Source: Deltaproteobacteria bacterium (GTDB lineage: Bacteria > Desulfobacterota_B > Binatia > UBA9968). From it: 49,588 nt of DNA. Location of the stretch: NCBI GenBank assembly GCA_005879255.1, contig VBKY01000031.1, positions 1 to 49,588 of the forward strand, read 5' to 3'. The notes below the pieces were generated by a model. That model was not told the DNA's origin. It ran no database searches and saw only the letters and a program-made list of their open reading frames with translations. Positions 42,611 through 49,588 of the stretch are shown piece after piece. The translations under genes and the position numbers were made by a program. The stretch's first letter is position 1. Each line of letters starts with the position of its first letter.

Positions 42611-43951
42611 TCACACTGCCATCGTATCAAAGATCGCGCCGCCGAAGGTAGGAAAAACATAGTGCATCGCGCCGACCTCGGATTTCTTCAAGCCGCCTTT
42701 GATCGCTACCGCGGCGATCTGGATGATATCTTCGGCATGGGCGCCGATAACGTGCACACCGAGGATTTTATCTGTTGCTTCTTCATAGACGATTTTGACT
42801 AAGCCTTCGGTTTCATCGCGCACACCGGCCGCGGGATTATATTCGTAGGGTAGCTTGCTTGTTTTCATTTTCAGCCCGCGCTTGAGTGCTTCTTCTTCCG
42901 TCAAACCAACCTGACCGATGGCGGGAATCGTGAATATCGCGCTGGGAAAAACGCTGAAGTCGACCTTACGCACGTCGCCCTTAAGCGCGTTGTGCGCGGC
43001 GATCGGTCCTTCATACCACGCAACCGGCGAGTGTTGATGCTTTCCGGCGGCGTCGCCCGCTGCATAAACGTGGGTTGCGCTGACCGATTGGAGATATTCA
43101 TTAACTTTGACCGCGCCGTGATCGAGATCAATATTGGCTCTTTCCGGCTTCATTGACTCGACGTTGGACGGCCGGCCGGTGGCTAGCAGCACTTGATCGG
43201 TGTAAAATTTTTCCTTCCGCCCGTCGATTTCCGCTTCCACTGTTCTATCGCTCTCGATTTTGGTCACTTTCACATTGGTTTTAATCGTCATACCGGCTTC
43301 GTTGGCGCACTCGAGGAGTGCATTACGAATGTCGTGATCCAGAGCGGGTCCGATTTGTAGCCCTGATTGCAGCAAAGTGACTTTCGTTCCGGCCCGCGCG
43401 AGGGCGAAGCCAAATTCGAGACCGATAAAGCCGCCGCCGATCACGACAAGCCGCTTCGGTTGTTCCTTTAAATGAAGCAGCTCGTCGCTGGTGATGGCGT
43501 GCTCCGCTCCCGGGATTAGCGGCCGCGCCGGTTTCGATCCTGTGGCAATAACGAACTTGTCCCCGGAATAGTTCCGTCCATCAACGGTTACTTCATGGGG
43601 TCCGGCAAACGTTGCGTGACCGCGCAGCGCGGGAATTCCCAAGTTGCCGGGAGTCGCGTTTTTGCTTTTCGACCAACTGGCGACGATTTCGTCTTTTCGT
43701 GAAATCATCGCCGGCCAATCCAGGCTGAGCTGCTCGGCGCCTTTGATGCCGAGATGATCGGCTCGGCGCGCGCGGGTGAAAAGCTCGATGGTGCTTACCA
43801 GCACCTTCTTGGGAATTCAGCCGCTGGTTAGACAAGTGCCGGCGAAAGTTTCTTCTTCGACGATCGCGATTTTCGCGCCAAGCTTGTGCGCGGTTTTCGC
43901 CGCGCTAAGACCGGCTGTTCCGCCACCGATGACGATTAGATCGTAGTCCAT
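42611..43951 (-). CDS. Pyridine nucleotide-disulfide oxidoreductase, candidate selenoprotein with TGA at the redox site
   Basis: The ATG at 43951 has AGGGAGG six bases upstream and opens MDYDLIVIGGGTAGLSAAK, the FAD-binding start of the lipoamide dehydrogenase/mercuric reductase family. The redox motif reads GTC40LTSG-TGA-IPKKVL: the TGA at 43817-43819 (codon 45) replaces the second Cys of CxxxxC. The same frame continues intact to 42611, with VVIGGGFIGLEFG for NAD(P)H, VLLATGRPSNVES, and the dimerisation domain ending VFPTFGGAIFD, 446 codons in all. A hairpin resembling a bacterial SECIS follows the TGA. If read as selenocysteine, the enzyme has a Cys40/Sec45 pair, Sec next to the flavin. 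The C-terminal His-Glu dyad of lipoamide dehydrogenase is not clear, so the substrate is open. The alternative is a nonsense mutation or sequencing error of TGC. Confidence 0.8.
43790..43819 (-). promoter_or_regulatory. Candidate bacterial SECIS hairpin downstream of the TGA
   Basis: In the mRNA sense the TGA (43819-43817) is followed by 11 bases, then GGTGCT (43805-43800), loop GGTA (43799-43796) and AGCACC (43795-43790), a perfect 6-bp stem. The apical loop begins 17 bases after the TGA and starts with GG. Known bacterial SECIS elements have the loop about 16-37 bases from the UGA with a G in its first two positions; the E. coli fdhF element has loop GGUC. A bulged U in the stem, as in fdhF, is not present. 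Confidence 0.55.
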
Positions 43952-44068
43952 GGAGCCCTCCCTAACGTAAGTCGAGTAAGGAAATTTCGCTCAGAATGAG
44001 CCGATGGCGCTAGTCTACCACGCCTATTAGATGGCTAAAGCTTTGAAAACGATGCGCAGAACCGTGAA

Positions 44069-46747
44069 CTATTCGCCGTACTGTTGGATCAGCTTGGCGA
44101 CCAGCGCGGTCCAACCGGTTTGATGGCTGGCGCCGATGCCGGCGCCGTTGTCGCCATGGAAGTATTCGTGAAATGGAATGAGGTCGCGCCAATGGGGATC
44201 GCTCTGGAACTTTTCCGTGCCGCCGAAGACCGGACGCCGGCCGTTTTCATCCTGCAAAAATATTCGCGTCAGGCGCTGGGAGATTTCACCGGCGATGTCC
44301 CAGAGGTTCAATGACTGGCCGGAGCCTTTCGGGCACTCGATTTTGAAATTATCACCGAGGAAGAAATGGAATTTCTGCAATGATTCGATTAGCAGATAGT
44401 TCACCGGAAACCAGATCGGCCCGCGCCAGTTGGAATTGCCGCCGAAAAGCCCCGTGCTCGACTCCGCCGGTTCGTAATCCACGCGGTACTCCATGTCGTT
44501 GACCGGCATCGTGTAGGGATGATCGAGATGAAAGCGCGAAATCGCGCGAATGCCATAGGACGATAAAAACTCGCTTTCATCGAGCATGTATCCGAGCACG
44601 CGTTTGAGCCGATGGCGATTGACCAAAGAAAGAAAGCGGCGGGGACCTTCATCCGTGGATTGGATTTCGATATTCTCGCCCAATTTCGGCCGATTCTCGA
44701 TAAACCATTGCATGCGGCGCTTGAACCCAGGCAAGCTGTCGACGATGGTCGGGTCGAGAGTTTCCACGGCAAAGAGCGGTATCAATCCGACCATTGAGCG
44801 TACTCGGAGAGGAAAGCGGCGACCATCCGGCATGTGCAGAACGTCGTAGTAAAAACCGTCTTTGGCGTCCCACAGCTCGATATTCTCGCCACCGAGATTG
44901 TTCATCGCCTCGCAGATGTAAACGAAGTGCTCGAAGAATTTGCTGGCGACGTCTTCATAAGCGGAATTTTCCCAGGCCAGCTCCAAGGCAATGGCCAACA
45001 TGTTGAGGCAGTACATGCCCATCCAGCTGGTGGCGTCGGACTGCTCGATGTGGCCGCCGGTGGGAAGCGGCGCGCTGCGGTCGAATACGCCGATATTGTC
45101 GAGACCGAGAAAACCGCCTTGGAAAACGTTGCGCCCCTCGGCGTCCTTGCGATTCACCCACCAAGTAAAATTGAGCAGCAGCTTTTGAAAAATTCGCTCG
45201 AGGAATTTTCGGTCGCCTTCGCCGCGCCGTTTCTTCTCCACCTTATAGACGCGCCAGGCGGCCCAAGCATGTACCGGCGGATTAACGTCGCCGAAGGCCC
45301 ACTCGTACGCGGGAAGCTGGCCGTTCGGGTGCATGTACCACTCGCGGGTCATGAGCAAGAGTTGCTCCTTGGCAAAATCCGCATCGACGATGGCGAGCGC
45401 GACGCAGTGGAAAGCCAAATCCCAAGCGGCGTACCATGGGTACTCCCATTTGTCGGGCATGGAAATAACATCAGCGTTGTAAAGATGGCGCCATTCATGA
45501 TTGCGCCCGTTCAATCGTTCCTTAGGCGCGTCGGGGCCGGACGGATCGCCTTTGAGCCAGCGACTTATGTCGTAGTGATAAAACTGCTTACTCCACAGAA
45601 GGCCGCCGACGGCCTGGCGCATGATCTCCTTGCGCTCCGGCGCGGTCGATGCCAGGTTGAGTGTTTCGAAGAATTCGTCGGCTTCTTTGTTTCGTTCGGC
45701 GAGAACCTTGTCAAATTCGCCGTCGACGGATTTGCCGCTTGCGGGAGCGGCATCGCTCAGACGTAACCGCACGGTCACGGCCTGTCCTGCGGGAACGGTC
45801 ATGGTGTAGTGTGCGGAACCCTTGGTGCCGGCTCCGTCGGCGTGCGCCACGTCTTTGGCGCCGTGCACGATGTAATCGTTGATGCCGTCTTTTACGTAAG
45901 CCGCGCCATTCTCGACGCCAAACACGCGTCGCTCGTTGGTTTCATTTTCGGTGAAAAGAAACTCCGGCTTGCCTTCGCAATAAAGCCAACGATTGCCGTA
46001 ATAGGAGTGATAAACTTTGAGCGCTGCGACTTCGCTGCCCTCTTCGATCGCGACGCGTGGTTTGCGCGCGTCCAGGCCCCAAGACCACGTGTTGCGAAAC
46101 CAAAGGGTCGGGAGCAGATGCAGCTCGGCCGCTTCCGGTCCGCGATTGATCGCTTCGATCCGGATTAAAATATCTTCCGCCCCGGCTTTGGCATACTCGA
46201 TAAATACGTCGAAATAGCGATCATCGTCGAAGATGCCCGTATCGATCAACTCGAATTCGAGGTCGTGCTTGCCGCGGCGGCGGTTCTCTTCGACCAGGCG
46301 GGTGTAGGGAAATTCGCGCTGCGGATATTTGTAGAGAAATTTCATGTAGGAGTGGGTCGGCGTCGAATCGAGATAGTAATAGTATTCCTTGACGTCTTCG
46401 CCGTGGTTGCCTTCGTTGCCGGTGAGGCCGAAAGGCCGCTCCTTGAGAATCGGGTCTTTGCCATTCCAAAGAGCCAGCGCAAAGCAAATATATTGATGGC
46501 GGTCGCAGATACCGCCGAGACCGTCTTCGCCCCAGCGGTAAGCGCGGCTGCGCGCGTGGTCATGGGGCAAATATTCCCACGCCGTGCCGTAGGGGCTGTA
46601 GTCTTCGCGTACGGTGCCCCACTGGCGCTCGGACAAATAAGGTCCCCAGCGCTTCCAGTTAGCTTTGCGGACGCGGTCTTCCTGAAGTCTAAGCTCTTCC
46701 TGCGTCACGTTCGTTCTCGGTCGGCTTTTGGTTCTTTTATCGACCAT
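44069..46747 (-). CDS. GH63-like (MGH1-type) alpha-glucosidase
   Basis: An 892-residue cytoplasmic protein without a signal peptide. The first third is beta-rich ([38 protein letters not shown]); the rest is an (alpha/alpha)6 barrel with [32 protein letters not shown] and [19 protein letters not shown], the pattern of glucosidases in family GH63 and relatives acting on alpha-glucosides or glucosylglycerate. Catalytic acids are likely the Asp in AAWDLAFH and a Glu near the end, which I did not verify. With the debranching-type enzyme downstream on the same strand it suggests turnover of an internal alpha-glucan or glucoside store. Confidence 0.85.
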   Translation of the reverse strand: MVDKRTKSRPRTNVTQEELRLQEDRVRKANWKRWGPYLSERQWGTVREDYSPYGTAWEYLPHDHARSRAYRWGEDGLGGICDRHQYICFALALWNGKDPILKERPFGLTGNEGNHGEDVKEYYYYLDSTPTHSYMKFLYKYPQREFPYTRLVEENRRRGKHDLEFELIDTGIFDDDRYFDVFIEYAKAGAEDILIRIEAINRGPEAAELHLLPTLWFRNTWSWGLDARKPRVAIEEGSEVAALKVYHSYYGNRWLYCEGKPEFLFTENETNERRVFGVENGAAYVKDGINDYIVHGAKDVAHADGAGTKGSAHYTMTVPAGQAVTVRLRLSDAAPASGKSVDGEFDKVLAERNKEADEFFETLNLASTAPERKEIMRQAVGGLLWSKQFYHYDISRWLKGDPSGPDAPKERLNGRNHEWRHLYNADVISMPDKWEYPWYAAWDLAFHCVALAIVDADFAKEQLLLMTREWYMHPNGQLPAYEWAFGDVNPPVHAWAAWRVYKVEKKRRGEGDRKFLERIFQKLLLNFTWWVNRKDAEGRNVFQGGFLGLDNIGVFDRSAPLPTGGHIEQSDATSWMGMYCLNMLAIALELAWENSAYEDVASKFFEHFVYICEAMNNLGGENIELWDAKDGFYYDVLHMPDGRRFPLRVRSMVGLIPLFAVETLDPTIVDSLPGFKRRMQWFIENRPKLGENIEIQSTDEGPRRFLSLVNRHRLKRVLGYMLDESEFLSSYGIRAISRFHLDHPYTMPVNDMEYRVDYEPAESSTGLFGGNSNWRGPIWFPVNYLLIESLQKFHFFLGDNFKIECPKGSGQSLNLWDIAGEISQRLTRIFLQDENGRRPVFGGTEKFQSDPHWRDLIPFHEYFHGDNGAGIGASHQTGWTALVAKLIQQYGE

Positions 46748-47179
46748 TATAGCACATCCTGAATTGTGATCTCGCCGCGCTGTCTAGACTTTCGCGAAAA
46801 TAATGGGCTCTTCGGGCAGCGGTTTGATATCCGCGGGCGTCGTGCATCGTCATTTAGATGTCGCTTCGCCGGGATTCGGTGCGGAAACTTTGGTCCGAGT
46901 TCTGCTGTTCCATTTCAGGCATACGCCGATTGCTAACGCTCCGTCGTATTCACTGAGAGCAAGTCGAAATCCTTCGCGGGTGCCAGACTGTGTGAACACC
47001 CGAAAGAGTCCTTCGACGCAGCTCAGGACGAACGCGCTAAGTAATTGATTTCTGCATGGCTCAATTCCGTTCGTGGTGAGCATCGTCGAACCATGAACGG
47101 AGTTTTCACACAGTCTGGGTGCTCAGGATGACACCTCAAAGATCACGCAGATTCAACCGAGGATCACCAAGTGAACGGG
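46748..47179. other. Intergenic stretch with a MITE-like element
   Basis: About 430 bases between the two glycosidase genes on the minus strand. No coding frame is credible. The inverted element at 46980-47122 fills the right part; the left part (46748-46979) shows nothing I can name. Confidence 0.5.
46980..47122. repeat. MITE-like nested inverted repeat
   Basis: Outer arms GTGCCAGACTGTGTGAA (46980-46996) and TTCACACAGTCTGGGTGC (47105-47122) are near-perfect inverses. Within them, CCTTCGACGCAGCTCAGG...GAACG (about 47010-47036) and CGTTCGTGGTGAGCATCGTC...AACC (about 47070-47093) form a second pair. No coding capacity. The inner pair resembles TTCGTGGTGAGC/GCTCAGGACGAA repeats that I recall from other environmental genomes. 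Confidence 0.7.
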
Positions 47180-49120
47180 CTATGCCAAAAGGATGCGATC
47201 GAGACGTAAAAGTTCCGCCAGGGACCAGGCTTGAAAGGGACAGCCGCGCGGCGTGTATGGTTGATCGGCATCGGCGATCTCCGAGACATGACCGAGTCCT
47301 GCATGATTCAAGTGCTCAATGAGGGGCGCTAGAAAGCGTGAACGCGCTTCGCGTTTCGCATCGGCGCTGCCGCTCCGTACACGCACCCACGCTTCAACGA
47401 ATGCGCCGATCAGCCAGGGCCAGACCGTGCCCTGATGATACGCGCCGTCGCGCTCCCGAACGCCGCCTTGATAGTGCGCGATGTAGGCCGGTTCTCCCGG
47501 GGCGAGGGAGCGTAAGCCGAGAGGCGTCCAAAGCCGGTGCTCGACAGCGTCGACGATCCGAGCTGCTTGTTCGCCGTTGATGACTTGAAGGGGTAACCCG
47601 CCGACAGCAAAGATTTGATTGGGCCTAAACGATGCATCGAGTTTTCCCGGCTGATGATCAGAGTCGACGACGTCAAAGAGGTAGCCGTCCTGGGAATTCC
47701 AAAAACGGCGGCGAAAACTCTCCAGGCTGCGTTCAAGCGGGCCTTTCCAACGGTCATTGAAGTGGCTGCCGATCCATAATGCGTTGAGCCAGAGCGCTGC
47801 AACTTCGACGGGCTTGCCGATGCGCGGGGTCACCACCCAGTCGCCGACTTTGGCATCCATCCAGGTGAGCTGCACTCCCGGAACGCCGGCGGCGAGCAAG
47901 CCATCCTGATCCATGCGAATGCCGTAACGCGTGCCTTGCGAATAGCCGCTAAGGATGGCCTCGATGGCTTTTTGAAGCGATTTTTTTTGCCACTGAGAAA
48001 CCATGCCACCATTCTTTTGCGTCGCAGCGAGAAAATCGTGGATCGCGATGATGTACCAAAGCGACGCGTCCACCGAGTTGTACTCCGGGCGGTCGCTCTG
48101 GTCGGGAAAGAGATTCGGCAGCATGCCTTCGGAAACGACGTTGGACCATTCGAGCAAGATGTCGCGCGCGTCTTCGAATCGCCCGGTCGCCAAGCAGACA
48201 CCGCGCAAGGAGATAAACGTATCGCGGCCCCAGTCGGTGAACCATGGATAACCTGCGACGATGGTTTTGCCTTTGCCGCGCTTAACGAGGTAGCTGTCCG
48301 CAGCGCGATCCATGGGAGTGGGAAAGGCGGTCCGGCGTTTGTGTTCCTTAGCGCGAAAGTTCGCGATCAGTTTCTCCGCTGTTTGTTGTTGTGCGAGCTC
48401 GTCTTTGGCAAACCCGTCGGCTGCAAAGATCAAGACTCCCTCGCCCGCAGTTAGGTCCAAGCGAAAGATGCCTGGCGCGGCAAGGTCTTCGGTGAAATCC
48501 AGTCCGCGCTGTCGCTCTTGTTCGTATACGAAGTTGCGGTACCAATCCGGTTGGTGCTGGTAGCTGCCGTTATGGACCGCGATGATGGCGGGAATGCCCG
48601 GATATGGATGCCAGATGATTTTGTTGGCGTCGATCTTCGGTTGAAACTCAAACGCCGGGTTTTCATGGTGCAGCGAGTGGTAGTCGCGTCCGGAGAGAAA
48701 CGGCCGTATCGTCAACGTCGCTTTCTCCGTTCCGGTCACCGCCTGCCAAGATAATGCGACGATCGACGTTCCGTTGACGGCGAAGATTTCTTGCTGAATC
48801 TTCGTGCCGTCTTCAAGCGCAAAGAGCCATTTCGGCCAGGGCTCATTCTTGAACTCGACGATGCGTTTCGCGCCGTCGGGATGCATGATGTCCTGTGCGT
48901 AGACTTGCGAAGACAGCGCGTGGGTTCCACTCGCCGTCTCCACCGAAGCATCAAAGCCGTTGACGAGAACCAATCGACCAGAGGGCGGCTTCGTCGCCGT
49001 CAGGAGCAATCCGTGATAGCGGCGCGTGCGAATGCCCGAAACCGTACCCGATGCGAAGCCGCCTAGGCCATCGGCTTCCAGCCACTCGTCTTGCGTCATT
49101 TCGGTAAGGCTCGGTGACAT
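47180..49120 (-). CDS. Glycogen debranching enzyme-like amylo-alpha-1,6-glucosidase
   Basis: A 646-residue protein of the bacterial/archaeal amylo-1,6-glucosidase group (GDE N and C domains, GH133 type). The N-domain has EWLEADGLGGFASGTVSGIRT-type sequence and RRYHGLL near residue 33; the C-domain has the (alpha/alpha)6 barrel with YPWFTDWGRDTFISL, YNSVDASLWYI and YHQGTVWPWLIGAF. It removes alpha-1,6 branches of glycogen or similar glucans in the cytoplasm. The length is normal. The start at 49120 (MSPSLTEMTQDEW) could also be the inner ATG seven codons later. It follows the VOC gene on the same strand by 25 bases. Confidence 0.9.
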   Translation of the reverse strand: MSPSLTEMTQDEWLEADGLGGFASGTVSGIRTRRYHGLLLTATKPPSGRLVLVNGFDASVETASGTHALSSQVYAQDIMHPDGAKRIVEFKNEPWPKWLFALEDGTKIQQEIFAVNGTSIVALSWQAVTGTEKATLTIRPFLSGRDYHSLHHENPAFEFQPKIDANKIIWHPYPGIPAIIAVHNGSYQHQPDWYRNFVYEQERQRGLDFTEDLAAPGIFRLDLTAGEGVLIFAADGFAKDELAQQQTAEKLIANFRAKEHKRRTAFPTPMDRAADSYLVKRGKGKTIVAGYPWFTDWGRDTFISLRGVCLATGRFEDARDILLEWSNVVSEGMLPNLFPDQSDRPEYNSVDASLWYIIAIHDFLAATQKNGGMVSQWQKKSLQKAIEAILSGYSQGTRYGIRMDQDGLLAAGVPGVQLTWMDAKVGDWVVTPRIGKPVEVAALWLNALWIGSHFNDRWKGPLERSLESFRRRFWNSQDGYLFDVVDSDHQPGKLDASFRPNQIFAVGGLPLQVINGEQAARIVDAVEHRLWTPLGLRSLAPGEPAYIAHYQGGVRERDGAYHQGTVWPWLIGAFVEAWVRVRSGSADAKREARSRFLAPLIEHLNHAGLGHVSEIADADQPYTPRGCPFQAWSLAELLRLDRILLA

Positions 49121-49145
49121 GTCTTTCCTCGGTTAGCGTAACTAT

Positions 49146-49588
49146 CTATTTTTCGATGAACTGCAAGCCGTGTCCATCCGGGTCACGGGCGAGAAAACCT
49201 TTGGTGAAAGCGAAATGTTTATCAGCGATCGCGGCCACGCCCGCCGAAATCATTCGCGCTCGGCCACCATTGAGTTTTCGCGCTGCGGCTTCGACGCTGG
49301 TAGCCGAGAGCGTTGTTTGCCAATGCCATAAATCGTTGGCTCGCGTATCTTTCGGCGCCGGGCGGCCGTCACGCGGTGTGAGATATTCTAAGAATTCGAT
49401 ACCCGGTCCGTTCTGCGCGCGCAGTCCGCTGATGCGCAAACGCGCGCCGGCGACGTTATTCAAATGCTCCTGCTCGGTGCCTTGGTTCAGGCTTTCACCA
49501 GCTAGCTTTAGACCCAGCAAATCGCGGTAAAATTTCAAACTGTTCTGCGTGCTCGATACGACGATTGCGGTGTGATCGATGCCTAAAA
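49146..49588 (-). CDS. VOC (glyoxalase/dioxygenase fold) family protein, cut by the right edge
   Basis: The frame is open from the window edge down to the stop at 49146; its true start lies beyond 49588. Visible at the front is LGIDHTAIVVSST, which holds the first His metal ligand of the VOC fold, then SLKFYRDLLGLKL. Near the end is ARDPDGHGLQFIE, with the Glu ligand. About 147 codons are visible, probably almost the whole protein. VOC proteins include glyoxalase I, extradiol dioxygenases and resistance proteins; specificity is open. Confidence 0.85.
   Translation of the reverse strand, partial: LGIDHTAIVVSSTQNSLKFYRDLLGLKLAGESLNQGTEQEHLNNVAGARLRISGLRAQNGPGIEFLEYLTPRDGRPAPKDTRANDLWHWQTTLSATSVEAAARKLNGGRARMISAGVAAIADKHFAFTKGFLARDPDGHGLQFIEK

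Noticed and set aside
44834..45766. A 310-codon open frame on the plus strand
   Set aside because: Antisense shadow of the GH63-like glucosidase.

Overview
The window looks like chromosomal DNA from an uncultivated Gram-negative soil or subsurface bacterium. The grounds are PEP-CTERM surface proteins with an ExeA-like ATPase, a decaheme OmcA/MtrC-type cytochrome, several solute-binding proteins of the NitT/TauT style without partner permeases, and many palindromic intergenic repeats. I would place it near Desulfobacterota, Binatota or Methylomirabilota, but this rests on gene content alone and is an inference. No rRNA, tRNA, CRISPR array, integrase or intact transposase was seen.

Layout. 1-6.7 kb: a more AT-rich, eroded PEP-CTERM region. 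It holds the 3' end of one PEP-CTERM gene with a strong terminator, an ExeA-like ATPase gene with two frame breaks, a fragment of a secreted protein, an intact PEP-CTERM gene, a second membrane-anchored SH3 gene with a frame break, and a direct repeat of about 168 bp on both sides of that second gene. 6.7-18.9 kb: housekeeping and redox genes: PilZ protein, SDR, solute-binding protein, class I aldolase, GFA protein, a D-aminoacylase-type amidohydrolase with an in-frame TAG, Rieske ferredoxin, TraB/GumN protein, a frame-broken CBS protein, YajQ, MsrB, two aldo/keto reductases and DoxX. 19.1-25.2 kb: decaheme cytochrome, glyoxalase II, FIST protein and a VWA protein. 25.5-35.7 kb: a one-direction run of ten genes: FAD amine oxidoreductase, three solute-binding-like proteins, three heme-oxygenase-fold proteins, a DapA-like lyase/aldolase, an EutA-like ASKHA protein with a His-rich N-terminus, and a bicupin. 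35.9-44 kb: a pilin remnant, SDR, BtuF-like protein, secreted M20 peptidase, a molybdopterin oxidoreductase with its cytochrome b, a nucleotide-transporter-like protein, and a pyridine nucleotide-disulfide oxidoreductase. 44-49.6 kb: two alpha-glucan glycosidases and a VOC protein cut by the right edge.

Most notable. (1) The disulfide oxidoreductase at 42611-43951 has an in-frame TGA exactly where the second redox-active cysteine of the CxxxxC motif belongs. It is followed, 17 nt later, by the GGTA apical loop of a perfect 6-bp hairpin. This is the layout of a bacterial SECIS element and makes the gene a candidate selenoprotein. (2) The EutA-like/bicupin/double heme-oxygenase-fold cluster lacks ethanolamine ammonia-lyase genes, so its EutA-like protein probably serves another enzyme. 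(3) At least four families of intergenic inverted or tandem repeats are present, one of which appears to supply a ribosome binding site and another a stop codon.

Caution: four other genes in the window are interrupted (two frame breaks in the ATPase, one in the SH3 protein, one in the CBS protein, one TAG in the amidohydrolase). Assembly error or gene decay must be weighed whenever an interruption is interpreted.
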